From Larkinella arboricola (GTDB taxonomy: Bacteria; Bacteroidota; Bacteroidia; Cytophagales; Spirosomataceae), in NCBI RefSeq assembly GCF_003259745.1, contig NZ_QLMC01000001.1, positions 62,001-126,000 of the forward strand: a stretch of DNA of 64,000 nt. Reading direction: 5' to 3'. The first letter of the stretch is position 1, and each line of letters starts with the position of its first letter. A model generated the notes under the pieces. That model was not told the origin of the DNA, searched no databases, and saw only the letters and a program-made list of their open reading frames with translations. Of this stretch, positions 46,931 through 54,550 are shown piece by piece. The translations under genes and the position numbers were made by a program.

Positions 46931-47896
46931 CTAGGGGTTATCTGTAAACCTCTTTTCCAGTTGAATGGGATAAAGAACAAAATACCAGATAATAAATGCG
47001 GCAGAGGTCAGAATAATAGCGGAACTGGCGACCGGATGCAGCGGCAAACGGGTGACGAAGCTTTCCAGAAAACCCGCTGTAATAAAAACCGGCACCAGCC
47101 CAATCACGATTTTCAGGCCCTGTTTAGCCCCGCGTCTGAACGACTCCAGCCGCGACAAGGTTCCCGGAAACAACAGGCTGTTGCCGAGCGTCAGACCGGC
47201 GCAGCCCGCAATCACAATCGACGAGATTTCCAGCGTTCCGTGAATCCAGATCGTCAGGACGGATGGGAGCAGCAGACCCCGTTCGTAGAAAAAATATTGA
47301 AACGCCCCGAGCATCACGCCATTCTGAAACATGACGGCCAGGGTACCAAACGACGCAAACAGTCCAAGAATGAACGCAATAAACGAAACCCGGATATTGT
47401 TGACCGTGATGGACAGAAACATATCGGCCTGCCCACTGCTTTTGTAAACCGCCAGCGGATCACCTTTTCGGATATTTTCGAGCGTCATGTTCACGTAATC
47501 GTCGCCCAGAATCAGCCGGACGAACAGTTCATCGTTAGCCGCCGACACCCAGCCCAGCGCTCCCGCCATCATAAAAATTGCGAACGATACCAGCAGAAGC
47601 CGGTGTGATTTCCGAAACAGCAGCGGCAGTTCGAATTTCCAGAACCGGACAAACCGACCCCGCTCTTCGCGTTTGTTGTGCATGAGCCGACGGTGCATAC
47701 TGGCAGCCAGCCCGTTCAGGTAGCGGGTAATGGGCGAGGTCGGGTAAAAGGTACGGGCATACGACAGATCGTCGGTCAGTTCGATGAAATGATCGGTTAG
47801 CGTATCGGGATCGGAGCGGTCGTTGGTGGCAACGGCTTCGCCCTCGATTTCCTTCCACTTATCGGTATTGCGTTTAATAAAAGCAGCTTCGCGCAT
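46931..47896 (-). CDS. SpoIIM-like membrane protein
   Basis: 321 residues. A helical cytoplasmic start (MREAAFIKRNTDKWKEIEGE, DDLSYARTFYPTSPITRYLN) is followed by five or six membrane helices with the SpoIIM pattern (NNIRVSFIAFILGLFASFGT, IWIHGTLEISSIVIAGCAGL). In spore formers SpoIIM takes part in peptidoglycan remodelling; in Bacteroidota, which do not sporulate, these relatives sit with DUF4129, RDD and MoxR proteins. First gene of the operon. Confidence 0.88.
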   Translation of the reverse strand: MREAAFIKRNTDKWKEIEGEAVATNDRSDPDTLTDHFIELTDDLSYARTFYPTSPITRYLNGLAASMHRRLMHNKREERGRFVRFWKFELPLLFRKSHRLLLVSFAIFMMAGALGWVSAANDELFVRLILGDDYVNMTLENIRKGDPLAVYKSSGQADMFLSITVNNIRVSFIAFILGLFASFGTLAVMFQNGVMLGAFQYFFYERGLLLPSVLTIWIHGTLEISSIVIAGCAGLTLGNSLLFPGTLSRLESFRRGAKQGLKIVIGLVPVFITAGFLESFVTRLPLHPVASSAIILTSAAFIIWYFVLYPIQLEKRFTDNP

Positions 47897-48071
47897 GAAA
47901 AAAACCGTCTGATGGGCCGGAGCTCATTCGGTCTGATAAATTGCAAAGCAAATCCCAGATTTCAAAGCCGGGCGCTGCAATGAGGCCAATACCGTGGATT
48001 TCAAAAACAAATAGCCGTTGTCAAAGGGTTTCTCCGTAAGTTTGCAGCCGGATTGCGTCGTTAAATCGGGT

Positions 48072-49172
48072 ATGAAAATATTGTTTGATCATCAGGCTTT
48101 TACGGGAGTGCGGTACGGGGGCGTTTCCCGGTATTTCTATGATTTGATGATAACGCTTCGGCAAAAAGACATCCGGACCCAGCTTTCGATTTTATTTTCG
48201 AATAATGCCTACCTCCTCGAAAGCGGTACGTTCCGGGTGCAGTCGTTTCCGTATTTTCTCGGATTCATGCCCACCAATATGCTTTTCTCGCAGATCAACC
48301 GGTTGTGGAGTATTGCGCAGTTAAAGCAGAACCAGTACGACGTGTTTCACCCGACGTTTTTTCATCCTTATTTTCTGAAGCACACGAAAAAACCGTTCGT
48401 GCTGACGTACCACGACGCGATCAAAGATAAGTTTGGCGAACAGTTTGGTCACATCGACAACGCATCGAAGGACCTCAAGCAGCAATTGCTCAACCGCGCG
48501 GCCCGGGTGATTGCCGTATCGGAAAACACCAAAAGCGACCTGGTGCAGCTTTTTGGAATTAAAGCCGAAAAAATAACCGTAGTACACCACGCCACGGCTT
48601 TTCAGAATTTGCGGATTCCCGAAACGTTTCAGATTCAGGTGCCCGACGCCTACCTGCTGTACGTCGGCGCCCGAAACGATTATAAAAATTTTATCCCTTT
48701 CCTGAAGGCTCTTGCGCCCACGTTTCAGAAATACCCGCACGTTCAGTTGATTTGTGCGGGGGGCGGCCCGTTTAACCCGGAAGAAACGCAGGCCATTCAG
48801 CAACTGGGGCTGACAGATCGGATCAGCCAGCGAAACATTGACGATTTTGTCTTATATCGGTTGTACCAGAAGGCGCTGGCGTTTGTTTATCCGTCGCTGT
48901 ACGAAGGATTCGGGATTCCGATTCTGGAAGCGTTTGCGGCCGACTGTCCGGTGGTCCTGAGTCGGGCGTCCTGTTTTCCGGAAGTGGCGCAGGATGCGGC
49001 TTTGTACTTCGATCCGGAGTCGGAATCGGACATTCGGCAGCAGATTGAAAAGGTTATTCTGGACGATTCGCTGCGCCGTTCGCTGGTTCAGAAGGGGCGG
49101 GAGCGGAGACAGGACTTCTCACTGGCAAAAATGGCAAGTCAAACCCTTCAGGTTTATCAACAGGTTGTATAA
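48072..49172 (+). CDS. Glycosyltransferase, GT4 type
   Basis: 366 residues from the ATG at 48072 (MKILFDHQAFTGVRYGGVSR). GT-B fold: N-terminal acceptor half, then donor-binding half with LLYVGARNDYKNFIPFLKAL and the GT4 motif PSLYEGFGIPILEAFAADCP, in which the two Glu are eight residues apart, the donor-binding E-x7-E. Retaining transfer of a sugar from an NDP-donor to a cell-surface glycan is likely. The next gene starts one base after its stop, so the two are an operon. Confidence 0.93.
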   Translation: MKILFDHQAFTGVRYGGVSRYFYDLMITLRQKDIRTQLSILFSNNAYLLESGTFRVQSFPYFLGFMPTNMLFSQINRLWSIAQLKQNQYDVFHPTFFHPYFLKHTKKPFVLTYHDAIKDKFGEQFGHIDNASKDLKQQLLNRAARVIAVSENTKSDLVQLFGIKAEKITVVHHATAFQNLRIPETFQIQVPDAYLLYVGARNDYKNFIPFLKALAPTFQKYPHVQLICAGGGPFNPEETQAIQQLGLTDRISQRNIDDFVLYRLYQKALAFVYPSLYEGFGIPILEAFAADCPVVLSRASCFPEVAQDAALYFDPESESDIRQQIEKVILDDSLRRSLVQKGRERRQDFSLAKMASQTLQVYQQVV

Positions 49173-50357
49173 GTGAACAGAGAACAGAAAATCCTGCTTT
49201 TTGACACGATCATCGACGGACACCACGCTGATTATCTGACGCATTTGATTCGGTATTGGGTCGATAACCAACGGGTCGGAGAGTTGATCGTAGTCACGCA
49301 GCAGGCATTTCAGCCGTATTTTCAGGACCTGACCGACCAGCAAGCGGGGGCCACGAATGTCCGGTTTGTGCCCATTCCGGCGTCGGACGTTGAAACCGTA
49401 CACCGTGCGTCGATGCTGACCCGCTCGTTTAAAGAATGGAATCTGTTGCTGAAATACATTCACGCCTACCAGCCAACGCACGCGCTGTTGATGTATTTCG
49501 ATCTTTTTCAGTTGGCTACTTGGCTGGGTCGGTCGGCGCCCTGCCCGATTTCCGGCATTTATTTCCGGCCCGATTTTCATTACAAACAAAATCCCGGCTT
49601 TAAAGCGCAGTTGAACGGTTTGCGAAAAAAGGTAACGCTGAAAGGGGCCCTGCGCCAGCGGAGCTTAGCCAATGTGTTCTGCCTCGATCATTCGGCGGTA
49701 GAAGGACTGCGGCAGTTGAGCCCAGCCGCCAACATCTGGCCACTGGCCGATCCGGTCGAATCGTACAGCATTACACCCACCGAAATCGGAAACTTGCGTA
49801 CCGAACTCCGGATTGAGCCAGACCGCCAGATTTTTCTGCTGTTCGGATACCTCGACGAGCGGAAGGGTATCGAACCGTTACTCGACGCGCTGAAGGAGTT
49901 GCCGGTTACTGAGCAAAAAGCCATCTGTCTGGTGCTGGCGGGACCGGTTCAGCCTGATTTTCAGGAAAAAATTGAACAGAAAATAGGAGCCGTGGGCGGG
50001 CCGGTGCAGATTGTCCGGGTTTTCAGGGAAATAAAAGGACGCGAAATTCAACTGTTTTTCGAGCTGGCCGACTACGCGCTGGCGTTATACCAGAAACACG
50101 TCGGCATGGCGTCGGTGGTGGTTCGGGCCGCCGTGTCCCGCAAACCGGTGCTGGCATCCGATTATGGTTATCTGGGCCATCTGGTGCAGTCCGAGCAACT
50201 GGGCGCTGTCGCCGACACCACGTCACCATCCGCGATTCGGGCCCTGCTACAACGGGTGTTGACCGAAAAAATACCGTATTCGGCTGAAAATCTGCAAAAA
50301 TTAGCGGACCGTAATTCGGACGTTTATTTTGCGGAGACTATTTTTAACCATCTTTGA
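49173..50357 (+). CDS. Second glycosyltransferase-like protein
   Basis: 394 residues, GTG start at 49173 directly after the previous stop. The C-terminal half looks like a GT-B donor domain (FLLFGYLDERKGIEPLLDAL, CLVLAGPVQPDFQEKIEQKI, ASVVVRAAVSRKPVLASDYG), but the E-x7-E motif is not in standard form (YQKHVGMASVVVRAA). It may use a different donor or act without the usual Glu. Coupled to the GT4 gene, so it probably adds to the same glycan. Confidence 0.82.
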   Translation: MNREQKILLFDTIIDGHHADYLTHLIRYWVDNQRVGELIVVTQQAFQPYFQDLTDQQAGATNVRFVPIPASDVETVHRASMLTRSFKEWNLLLKYIHAYQPTHALLMYFDLFQLATWLGRSAPCPISGIYFRPDFHYKQNPGFKAQLNGLRKKVTLKGALRQRSLANVFCLDHSAVEGLRQLSPAANIWPLADPVESYSITPTEIGNLRTELRIEPDRQIFLLFGYLDERKGIEPLLDALKELPVTEQKAICLVLAGPVQPDFQEKIEQKIGAVGGPVQIVRVFREIKGREIQLFFELADYALALYQKHVGMASVVVRAAVSRKPVLASDYGYLGHLVQSEQLGAVADTTSPSAIRALLQRVLTEKIPYSAENLQKLADRNSDVYFAETIFNHL

Positions 50358-50368
50358 GTTGTGTTGCT

Positions 50369-51067
50369 ATGACGGTTTCGATTCTGACCTCCCAAAACGT
50401 GGCGCTGGAATACGAGCCCGCCAGTCTGGGAGACCGGATTCTGGCGCTGATGCTCGATTACCTGATCTTTTTGGGATGGATTATTTTCTATTTCGTTCTG
50501 ACAAGCCTGATGCCCGGCGTTTTTCAGAACCGTTTTGCGAGCATGGCTGTTTTGCTGCTGCCGTTCATGCTGTATGATTTGCTGTGTGAAGTGTTTCTGA
50601 ACGGGCAAAGTCTGGGGAAAATAGCGATGAAAATCAGGGTGGTGATGCTGGACGGGTCACCGCCCGGCCTGGGTGCTTACCTGATTCGCTGGCTGTTCCG
50701 GCTTATTGAATCACCCCTGTTTTTTACCGGTATTGTACCGTTAGTGACCGTAGCCGCCAACGGGCGGGGGCAGCGCATCGGCGATATAGCCGCCGGAACT
50801 ACGGTGGTGAAGCTGACCCGGCCCGTTACGCTCGCCCAGGTGACGTACCACGCCTTGCCCGAGGATTACCAGGTCAGTTTTCCGGAGGTAGCCCAGCTTT
50901 CGGACCGTGATATGAACACCATTCGGGAAGCGTTGCGGTCAAATAATTATCAAATCATTGGTTTGGCGGCTCATAAAGTAAAACAGGTGATCGGCGTTCA
51001 GTCGGAGCTTCACGATGTTATGTTTCTCCGGACGCTAATCAGTGATTATCAGTTTCTGGCATCCTAG
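50369..51067 (+). CDS. RDD family membrane protein
   Basis: 232 residues from the ATG at 50369 (MTVSILTSQNVALEYEPASL), 11 bases after the glycosyltransferase stop. RDD core with about three helices: SLGDRILALMLDYLIFLGWI, RFASMAVLLLPFMLYDLLCE, and GQSLGKIAMKIRVVMLDGSP, then IGDIAAGTTVVKL. The C-terminal 70 residues are soluble. RDD proteins commonly neighbour SpoIIM/DUF4129 genes; here the pair of glycosyltransferases stands between. Confidence 0.9.
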   Translation: MTVSILTSQNVALEYEPASLGDRILALMLDYLIFLGWIIFYFVLTSLMPGVFQNRFASMAVLLLPFMLYDLLCEVFLNGQSLGKIAMKIRVVMLDGSPPGLGAYLIRWLFRLIESPLFFTGIVPLVTVAANGRGQRIGDIAAGTTVVKLTRPVTLAQVTYHALPEDYQVSFPEVAQLSDRDMNTIREALRSNNYQIIGLAAHKVKQVIGVQSELHDVMFLRTLISDYQFLAS

Positions 51068-51176
51068 CGTAGGCGCTAAGTGCCAACTAGTATAAAGTCA
51101 AACGGACCCATTTTAAACCTCATGGACTGAACCCTGCGCGGCCCAACCTGTGCAGTTCGGTCTGTGGTTATGGAAT

Positions 51177-52376
51177 ATGAAAGAACAAATTAAAAAGCTG
51201 GCGCGGCAGTATGCTGCCGACATGATTGCCAACCGGCGTCACCTGCACGCCAATCCGGAACTGTCGTTTCATGAATACAATACGGCTAAATTCGTCGCGG
51301 AGCAACTCAGGGCCATTGGTCTGACTCCGCAGGAAGGTGTTGCCGGAACCGGTTTGGTCGCCCTGATTGAAGGCCGGGGGCAAGACGCATCCGAAAGCCG
51401 GGTTGTGGGTCTGCGGGCTGATATGGACGCCCTGCCGATTCACGAAGCGAACGATGTGCCGTACAAATCGACCGTTGAGGGTGTTATGCACGCTTGCGGT
51501 CACGATGTACACACCTCGTCGCTGCTGGGAACCGCCCGCATTCTGCACGAACTTCGCGATCAGTTCGCGGGAACCGTCAAGCTGGTTTTTCAGCCTGCGG
51601 AGGAAAAAGCGCCGGGCGGTGCTTCGCTGATGATCAAAGACGGTGTTCTGGAAAATCCGGCTCCGGCCAGCATGATCGGCCAGCACGTGGCCCCGAACGT
51701 TCCCGTCGGCAAAATCGGCTTCCGGGAAGGGATGTACATGGCCAGCACCGACGAACTGTACCTGACGGTGATCGGTAAAGGCGGCCACGGTGCCATGCCC
51801 GACCAACTCGTTGACCCGGTTTTGATTGCATCGCACATCATTGTGGCCCTCCAGCAGATCATCAGCCGAAACCGCAAACCGGCCAATCCGTCGGTTCTGT
51901 CGTTTGGGCGGTTTATTGCCGACGGTGTAACCAACGTGATTCCCAACGAAGTAACCATTGAAGGGACGTTCCGCTGCATGGACGAAGAGTGGCGGGAAGA
52001 CGGTTTGCGCCGGATGAAGAAGATGGCGGAAGGCATGGCCGAAGCGATGGGTGCCCGCTGCGAATTTACGGTAGTGCGCGGCTACCCGTTCCTGAAAAAC
52101 CACCCCGAACTGACCCGGCGAATGCGCTCGGCGGCAACTGACTACATGGGGGCCGACAACGTGATCAACCTGGATTTGTGGATGGCGGGCGAGGATTTTG
52201 CTTTTTATTCGCAGGTGGTCGATTCGTGTTTTTACCGGCTTGGAACCCGCAATGAAGAGCGCGGCATCATTTCCGGTGTTCACACGCCCACGTTCGACAT
52301 TGACGAATCGGCGCTGGAAATCGGCGCGGGCCTGATGAGCTGGCTGGCGGTGGAGGAGTTAAGAATGAAGAGTTAA
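51177..52376 (+). CDS. M20D family amidohydrolase
   Basis: 399 residues from the ATG at 51177 (MKEQIKKLARQYAADMIANR). Di-metal site: RRHLHANPELSFHE, LRADMDALPIHE, MHACGHDVHTSSLLG (metal Cys and His), FQPAEEKAPGGA (catalytic Glu) and IGQHVAPN, with the lid domain around residues 185-300. Such enzymes cleave N-acyl amino acids or hippurate-like amides. The last codons (E-L-R-M-K-S) are encoded by a copy of a dispersed repeat, so the native C-terminus has probably been replaced or extended. Confidence 0.93.
   Translation: MKEQIKKLARQYAADMIANRRHLHANPELSFHEYNTAKFVAEQLRAIGLTPQEGVAGTGLVALIEGRGQDASESRVVGLRADMDALPIHEANDVPYKSTVEGVMHACGHDVHTSSLLGTARILHELRDQFAGTVKLVFQPAEEKAPGGASLMIKDGVLENPAPASMIGQHVAPNVPVGKIGFREGMYMASTDELYLTVIGKGGHGAMPDQLVDPVLIASHIIVALQQIISRNRKPANPSVLSFGRFIADGVTNVIPNEVTIEGTFRCMDEEWREDGLRRMKKMAEGMAEAMGARCEFTVVRGYPFLKNHPELTRRMRSAATDYMGADNVINLDLWMAGEDFAFYSQVVDSCFYRLGTRNEERGIISGVHTPTFDIDESALEIGAGLMSWLAVEELRMKS
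52356..52374. repeat. Copy of the dispersed repeat core inside the amidohydrolase gene end
   Basis: 19 bases identical to 43632-43650, followed by a further near-copy (agagttaagagttaagg) up to about 52386. No complementary arm was found nearby, so this is a half element. Confidence 0.75.
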
Positions 52377-52417
52377 GAGTTAAGGTTGAGGGGCGGAGGA
52401 GTATTACCTTTTAGGAA

Positions 52418-52924
52418 ATGAAAAACGTACTGGTGGTATTGGGGTTATTAGCGGGCTTAACCGGTTGCTCGACTTCTACGGTGTTCATCGTGCGCCATGC
52501 CGAGAAGGTGAGCGAAGCCGACACCAGCAGCCTGACCACGGCGGGTTTCGAACGGGTGCAGGCGCTGGCCGACCGGCTGGAGGACGAACGCATTAGTCTG
52601 ATTTTAACCACGCCATACCGCCGGACACAGCAGACCGCAGCCCCACTGGCTCGCCAACTTAACGTGCCAATTGAGTCGTATCCCGGCCAGCCAATCGGCG
52701 CGGTTGTGGAAAGGATACAACGGGCCAAAGGCAAAAATACACTGGTGGTTGGGCATAGCAACACCATTCTGGACATTGTAAAAGGTCTGGGCGCTGTGCC
52801 GACCCAAAGCCAGATTGAACCCGGTGACCATGACAATTTATTTGTTGTAACCCGGCAAAAAGGCTTGTTCGGAAAGTCGATTCGGCTGCGGGAAGAAACG
52901 TACGGCCAGCCAACGGCGCCCTGA
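52418..52924 (+). CDS. Histidine phosphatase lipoprotein, SixA-like
   Basis: 168 residues. Lipobox LAGLTGC with Cys at residue 17, then the phosphoglycerate-mutase fold: VFIVRHAEKVS with the catalytic His, RRTQQT, and LVVGHSNTILDIVKGL with the second His. A periplasmic phosphatase on an unknown substrate. Its ATG lies 41 bases after the amidohydrolase stop. Confidence 0.92.
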   Translation: MKNVLVVLGLLAGLTGCSTSTVFIVRHAEKVSEADTSSLTTAGFERVQALADRLEDERISLILTTPYRRTQQTAAPLARQLNVPIESYPGQPIGAVVERIQRAKGKNTLVVGHSNTILDIVKGLGAVPTQSQIEPGDHDNLFVVTRQKGLFGKSIRLREETYGQPTAP

Positions 52925-53021
52925 TTTGAGCCGGGATTAAAAGGAAAGGTCAAAAAATGGGCAATTTTTGGGCAGGTCTGTCAGTTAAGAAAGTAGTGTT
53001 AACCCAAATTCAATCCGTTTA

Positions 53022-53483
53022 ATGAGTTTTCGAGTTGTTCGATTGTTCTTTGTTTTTTGCGTTTTGTGGATCACTCAGTTGAGCGTGGCAAATGCTCAGC
53101 GACCAGCCCCGACGGGTTCCCTGTTTCCCAATCGATTTACAGGTCGGCAGATTGTAGTAGAAGTAGGAAGTGCGCCGGATCGGCCCGAATACCGTCTGTT
53201 AGACAACGGCTTGCTATTTTACCGGAAGGGCTCGGAAGGGTCTTTCACGCAGTTAGGCCAGCAGCGAAAAGACTCGACCATGAAGGCGTTTGCGCGGTTG
53301 GAACAGGAATGCAAGATCAAAACCACCAGGCAGGAAAAGCCCGAAAAGCCCGATGTGACGGTTAGCTGGAAGCGCGCCAAAACCGAGTTTACGGTAGGTT
53401 GGGAAAAAGGGCAGGCACCCGAGATTTACAAGCAGTTTTATGAGAGATTCATAGCGTTATTTCCCCGAATCCAGCGGAAATAA
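53022..53483 (+). CDS. Small secreted protein of unknown function
   Basis: 153 residues. Signal peptide MSFRVVRLFFVFCVLWITQL ending at ANA-Q near residue 25, no Cys lipobox. The body has alternating strands (RQIVVEVGSAPDRPEYRLLD, LFYRKGSEGSFTQLG) and a basic middle. No family recognised. A strong terminator follows. Confidence 0.7.
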   Translation: MSFRVVRLFFVFCVLWITQLSVANAQRPAPTGSLFPNRFTGRQIVVEVGSAPDRPEYRLLDNGLLFYRKGSEGSFTQLGQQRKDSTMKAFARLEQECKIKTTRQEKPEKPDVTVSWKRAKTEFTVGWEKGQAPEIYKQFYERFIALFPRIQRK

Positions 53484-53490
53484 GACCTGA

Positions 53491-53523
53491 AAAGCCCCGA
53501 CGTTTACCGCGCCGGGGCTTTTT
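53491..53523 (+). terminator. Terminator after the secreted protein gene
   Basis: AAAGCCCCG/CGGGGCTTT stem with an inner CG/CG pair (53491-53501 with 53509-53519), then T run to 53523. Bidirectional by composition; the gene on the other side (53600) also ends here. Confidence 0.88.
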
Positions 53524-53599
53524 GATTAAGTGATACGTATCTTAATTCATAGCTGTTTGCCTTTAGAGACAGCTATGGAGGATTTTTAGCTAAGATGTT

Positions 53600-54544
53600 T
53601 TAAAGGCTCTTTTCAGTTGATTGAAAATTTATTGGCAGGTTGTACTTCACCCGCACCGGTTTACCATCCTGTATCCCCGGCTTCCAGCGTGGCATGGATT
53701 TAACGACCCGGATCGCTTCTTCGTCGGCCCCAAAACCGATGCCTTTCAGGATCGTTACATCCTGAATGCTACCGTCCGTATTGATGACCAAACTCAAAAA
53801 CACCCGGCCTGATACACCAGCCCGTGCTGCTGCGGCCGGGTATTTTATGTTATTACTCAGAAACTCCCCTAAAGCTTTCATCCCGCCCGGAAATTCGGGA
53901 TTTTGTTCAACCATGGTAAAAATTTTACCGTTGCCATCATCCACGGGTTTTCGGTCAAGCAGATCCGTGATGTTGCTGTTCCTGATATGCTTCGGAATTC
54001 TGGGTGTGCCGGTCCAGTACGTGGATGGTTTACCGTCGGTGGGCTGGGCGAGCCGGACGTAAAGAGCATCCCGGCCATTAACTGGCACTTCGATGCTCTG
54101 GTGCCCGACGAACGAAACAACCAGGGTGCCATTGCCGGGCACGTTGAATTGGTACTCGCCGTTGGCGTCGGTGCTGGTGCCCGTCTGCGATCCTTTCAGC
54201 ACGATGTTAGCCCCCGGGATTGGTTTGTCGTTGGAATCAAAAATCTGCCCCGAAATTGTAATCGGGTTTTTGCTGACCACATCCTTCTTCGACTGATCTT
54301 CGCAGGCCGCTACGAAGACGAACAGACTGGCAATCAGCAGGGTTGCGAAGCCGTATTTAGCGATGGCCCAGCGGCTGGTTTCTGACTTCTGTAACATAAG
54401 AATTCGCTGTTTTAAGGTTGAAGGTTCAAAGAAAGGCGTGATAAAAGCCGACGGTTTCGGCCCAAAGGTGTAGGAAATGAGCTGGTTGTCGAGCCGCCGT
54501 TGGCAGAACCGCAGCCGCGTGGATAAGGGTTTGGGAGCTTTCAT
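53600..54544 (-). CDS. TonB-C-domain protein, truncated paralogue of the M56 sensor
   Basis: 314 residues. Residues 20-75 (ISYTFGPKPSAFITPFFEPS, SRWAIAKYGFATLLIASLFV) align with residues 220-270 of the neighbour 54551-56497, just after its peptidase domain, which is missing here. Then comes a CarboxypepD_reg-like domain at about 93-165 (ISGQIFDSNDKPIPGANIVL) and a TonB C-terminal domain at about 225-308 (QNPEFPGGMKALGEFL, MPRWKPGIQDGKPVRVKYNL). A second start at Met50 (54397) would give a classic lipoprotein signal ending in FVAAC. Six bases separate its start from the upstream stop. It could be a periplasmic adaptor derived by duplication. Confidence 0.82.
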   Translation of the reverse strand: MKAPKPLSTRLRFCQRRLDNQLISYTFGPKPSAFITPFFEPSTLKQRILMLQKSETSRWAIAKYGFATLLIASLFVFVAACEDQSKKDVVSKNPITISGQIFDSNDKPIPGANIVLKGSQTGTSTDANGEYQFNVPGNGTLVVSFVGHQSIEVPVNGRDALYVRLAQPTDGKPSTYWTGTPRIPKHIRNSNITDLLDRKPVDDGNGKIFTMVEQNPEFPGGMKALGEFLSNNIKYPAAAARAGVSGRVFLSLVINTDGSIQDVTILKGIGFGADEEAIRVVKSMPRWKPGIQDGKPVRVKYNLPINFQSTEKSL

Positions 54545-54550
54545 GGCGGC

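Noticed and set aside
46961-47608. Plus-strand frame of 215 codons within the SpoIIM gene
   Set aside because: Composition rich in Arg, Gln and Asn, no domain, and opposite a well-supported membrane protein.
51168-52283. Open frame of 371 codons on the minus strand
   Set aside because: Fully opposite the M20D amidohydrolase with intact metal motifs; His/Arg/Gln-rich and without any domain.
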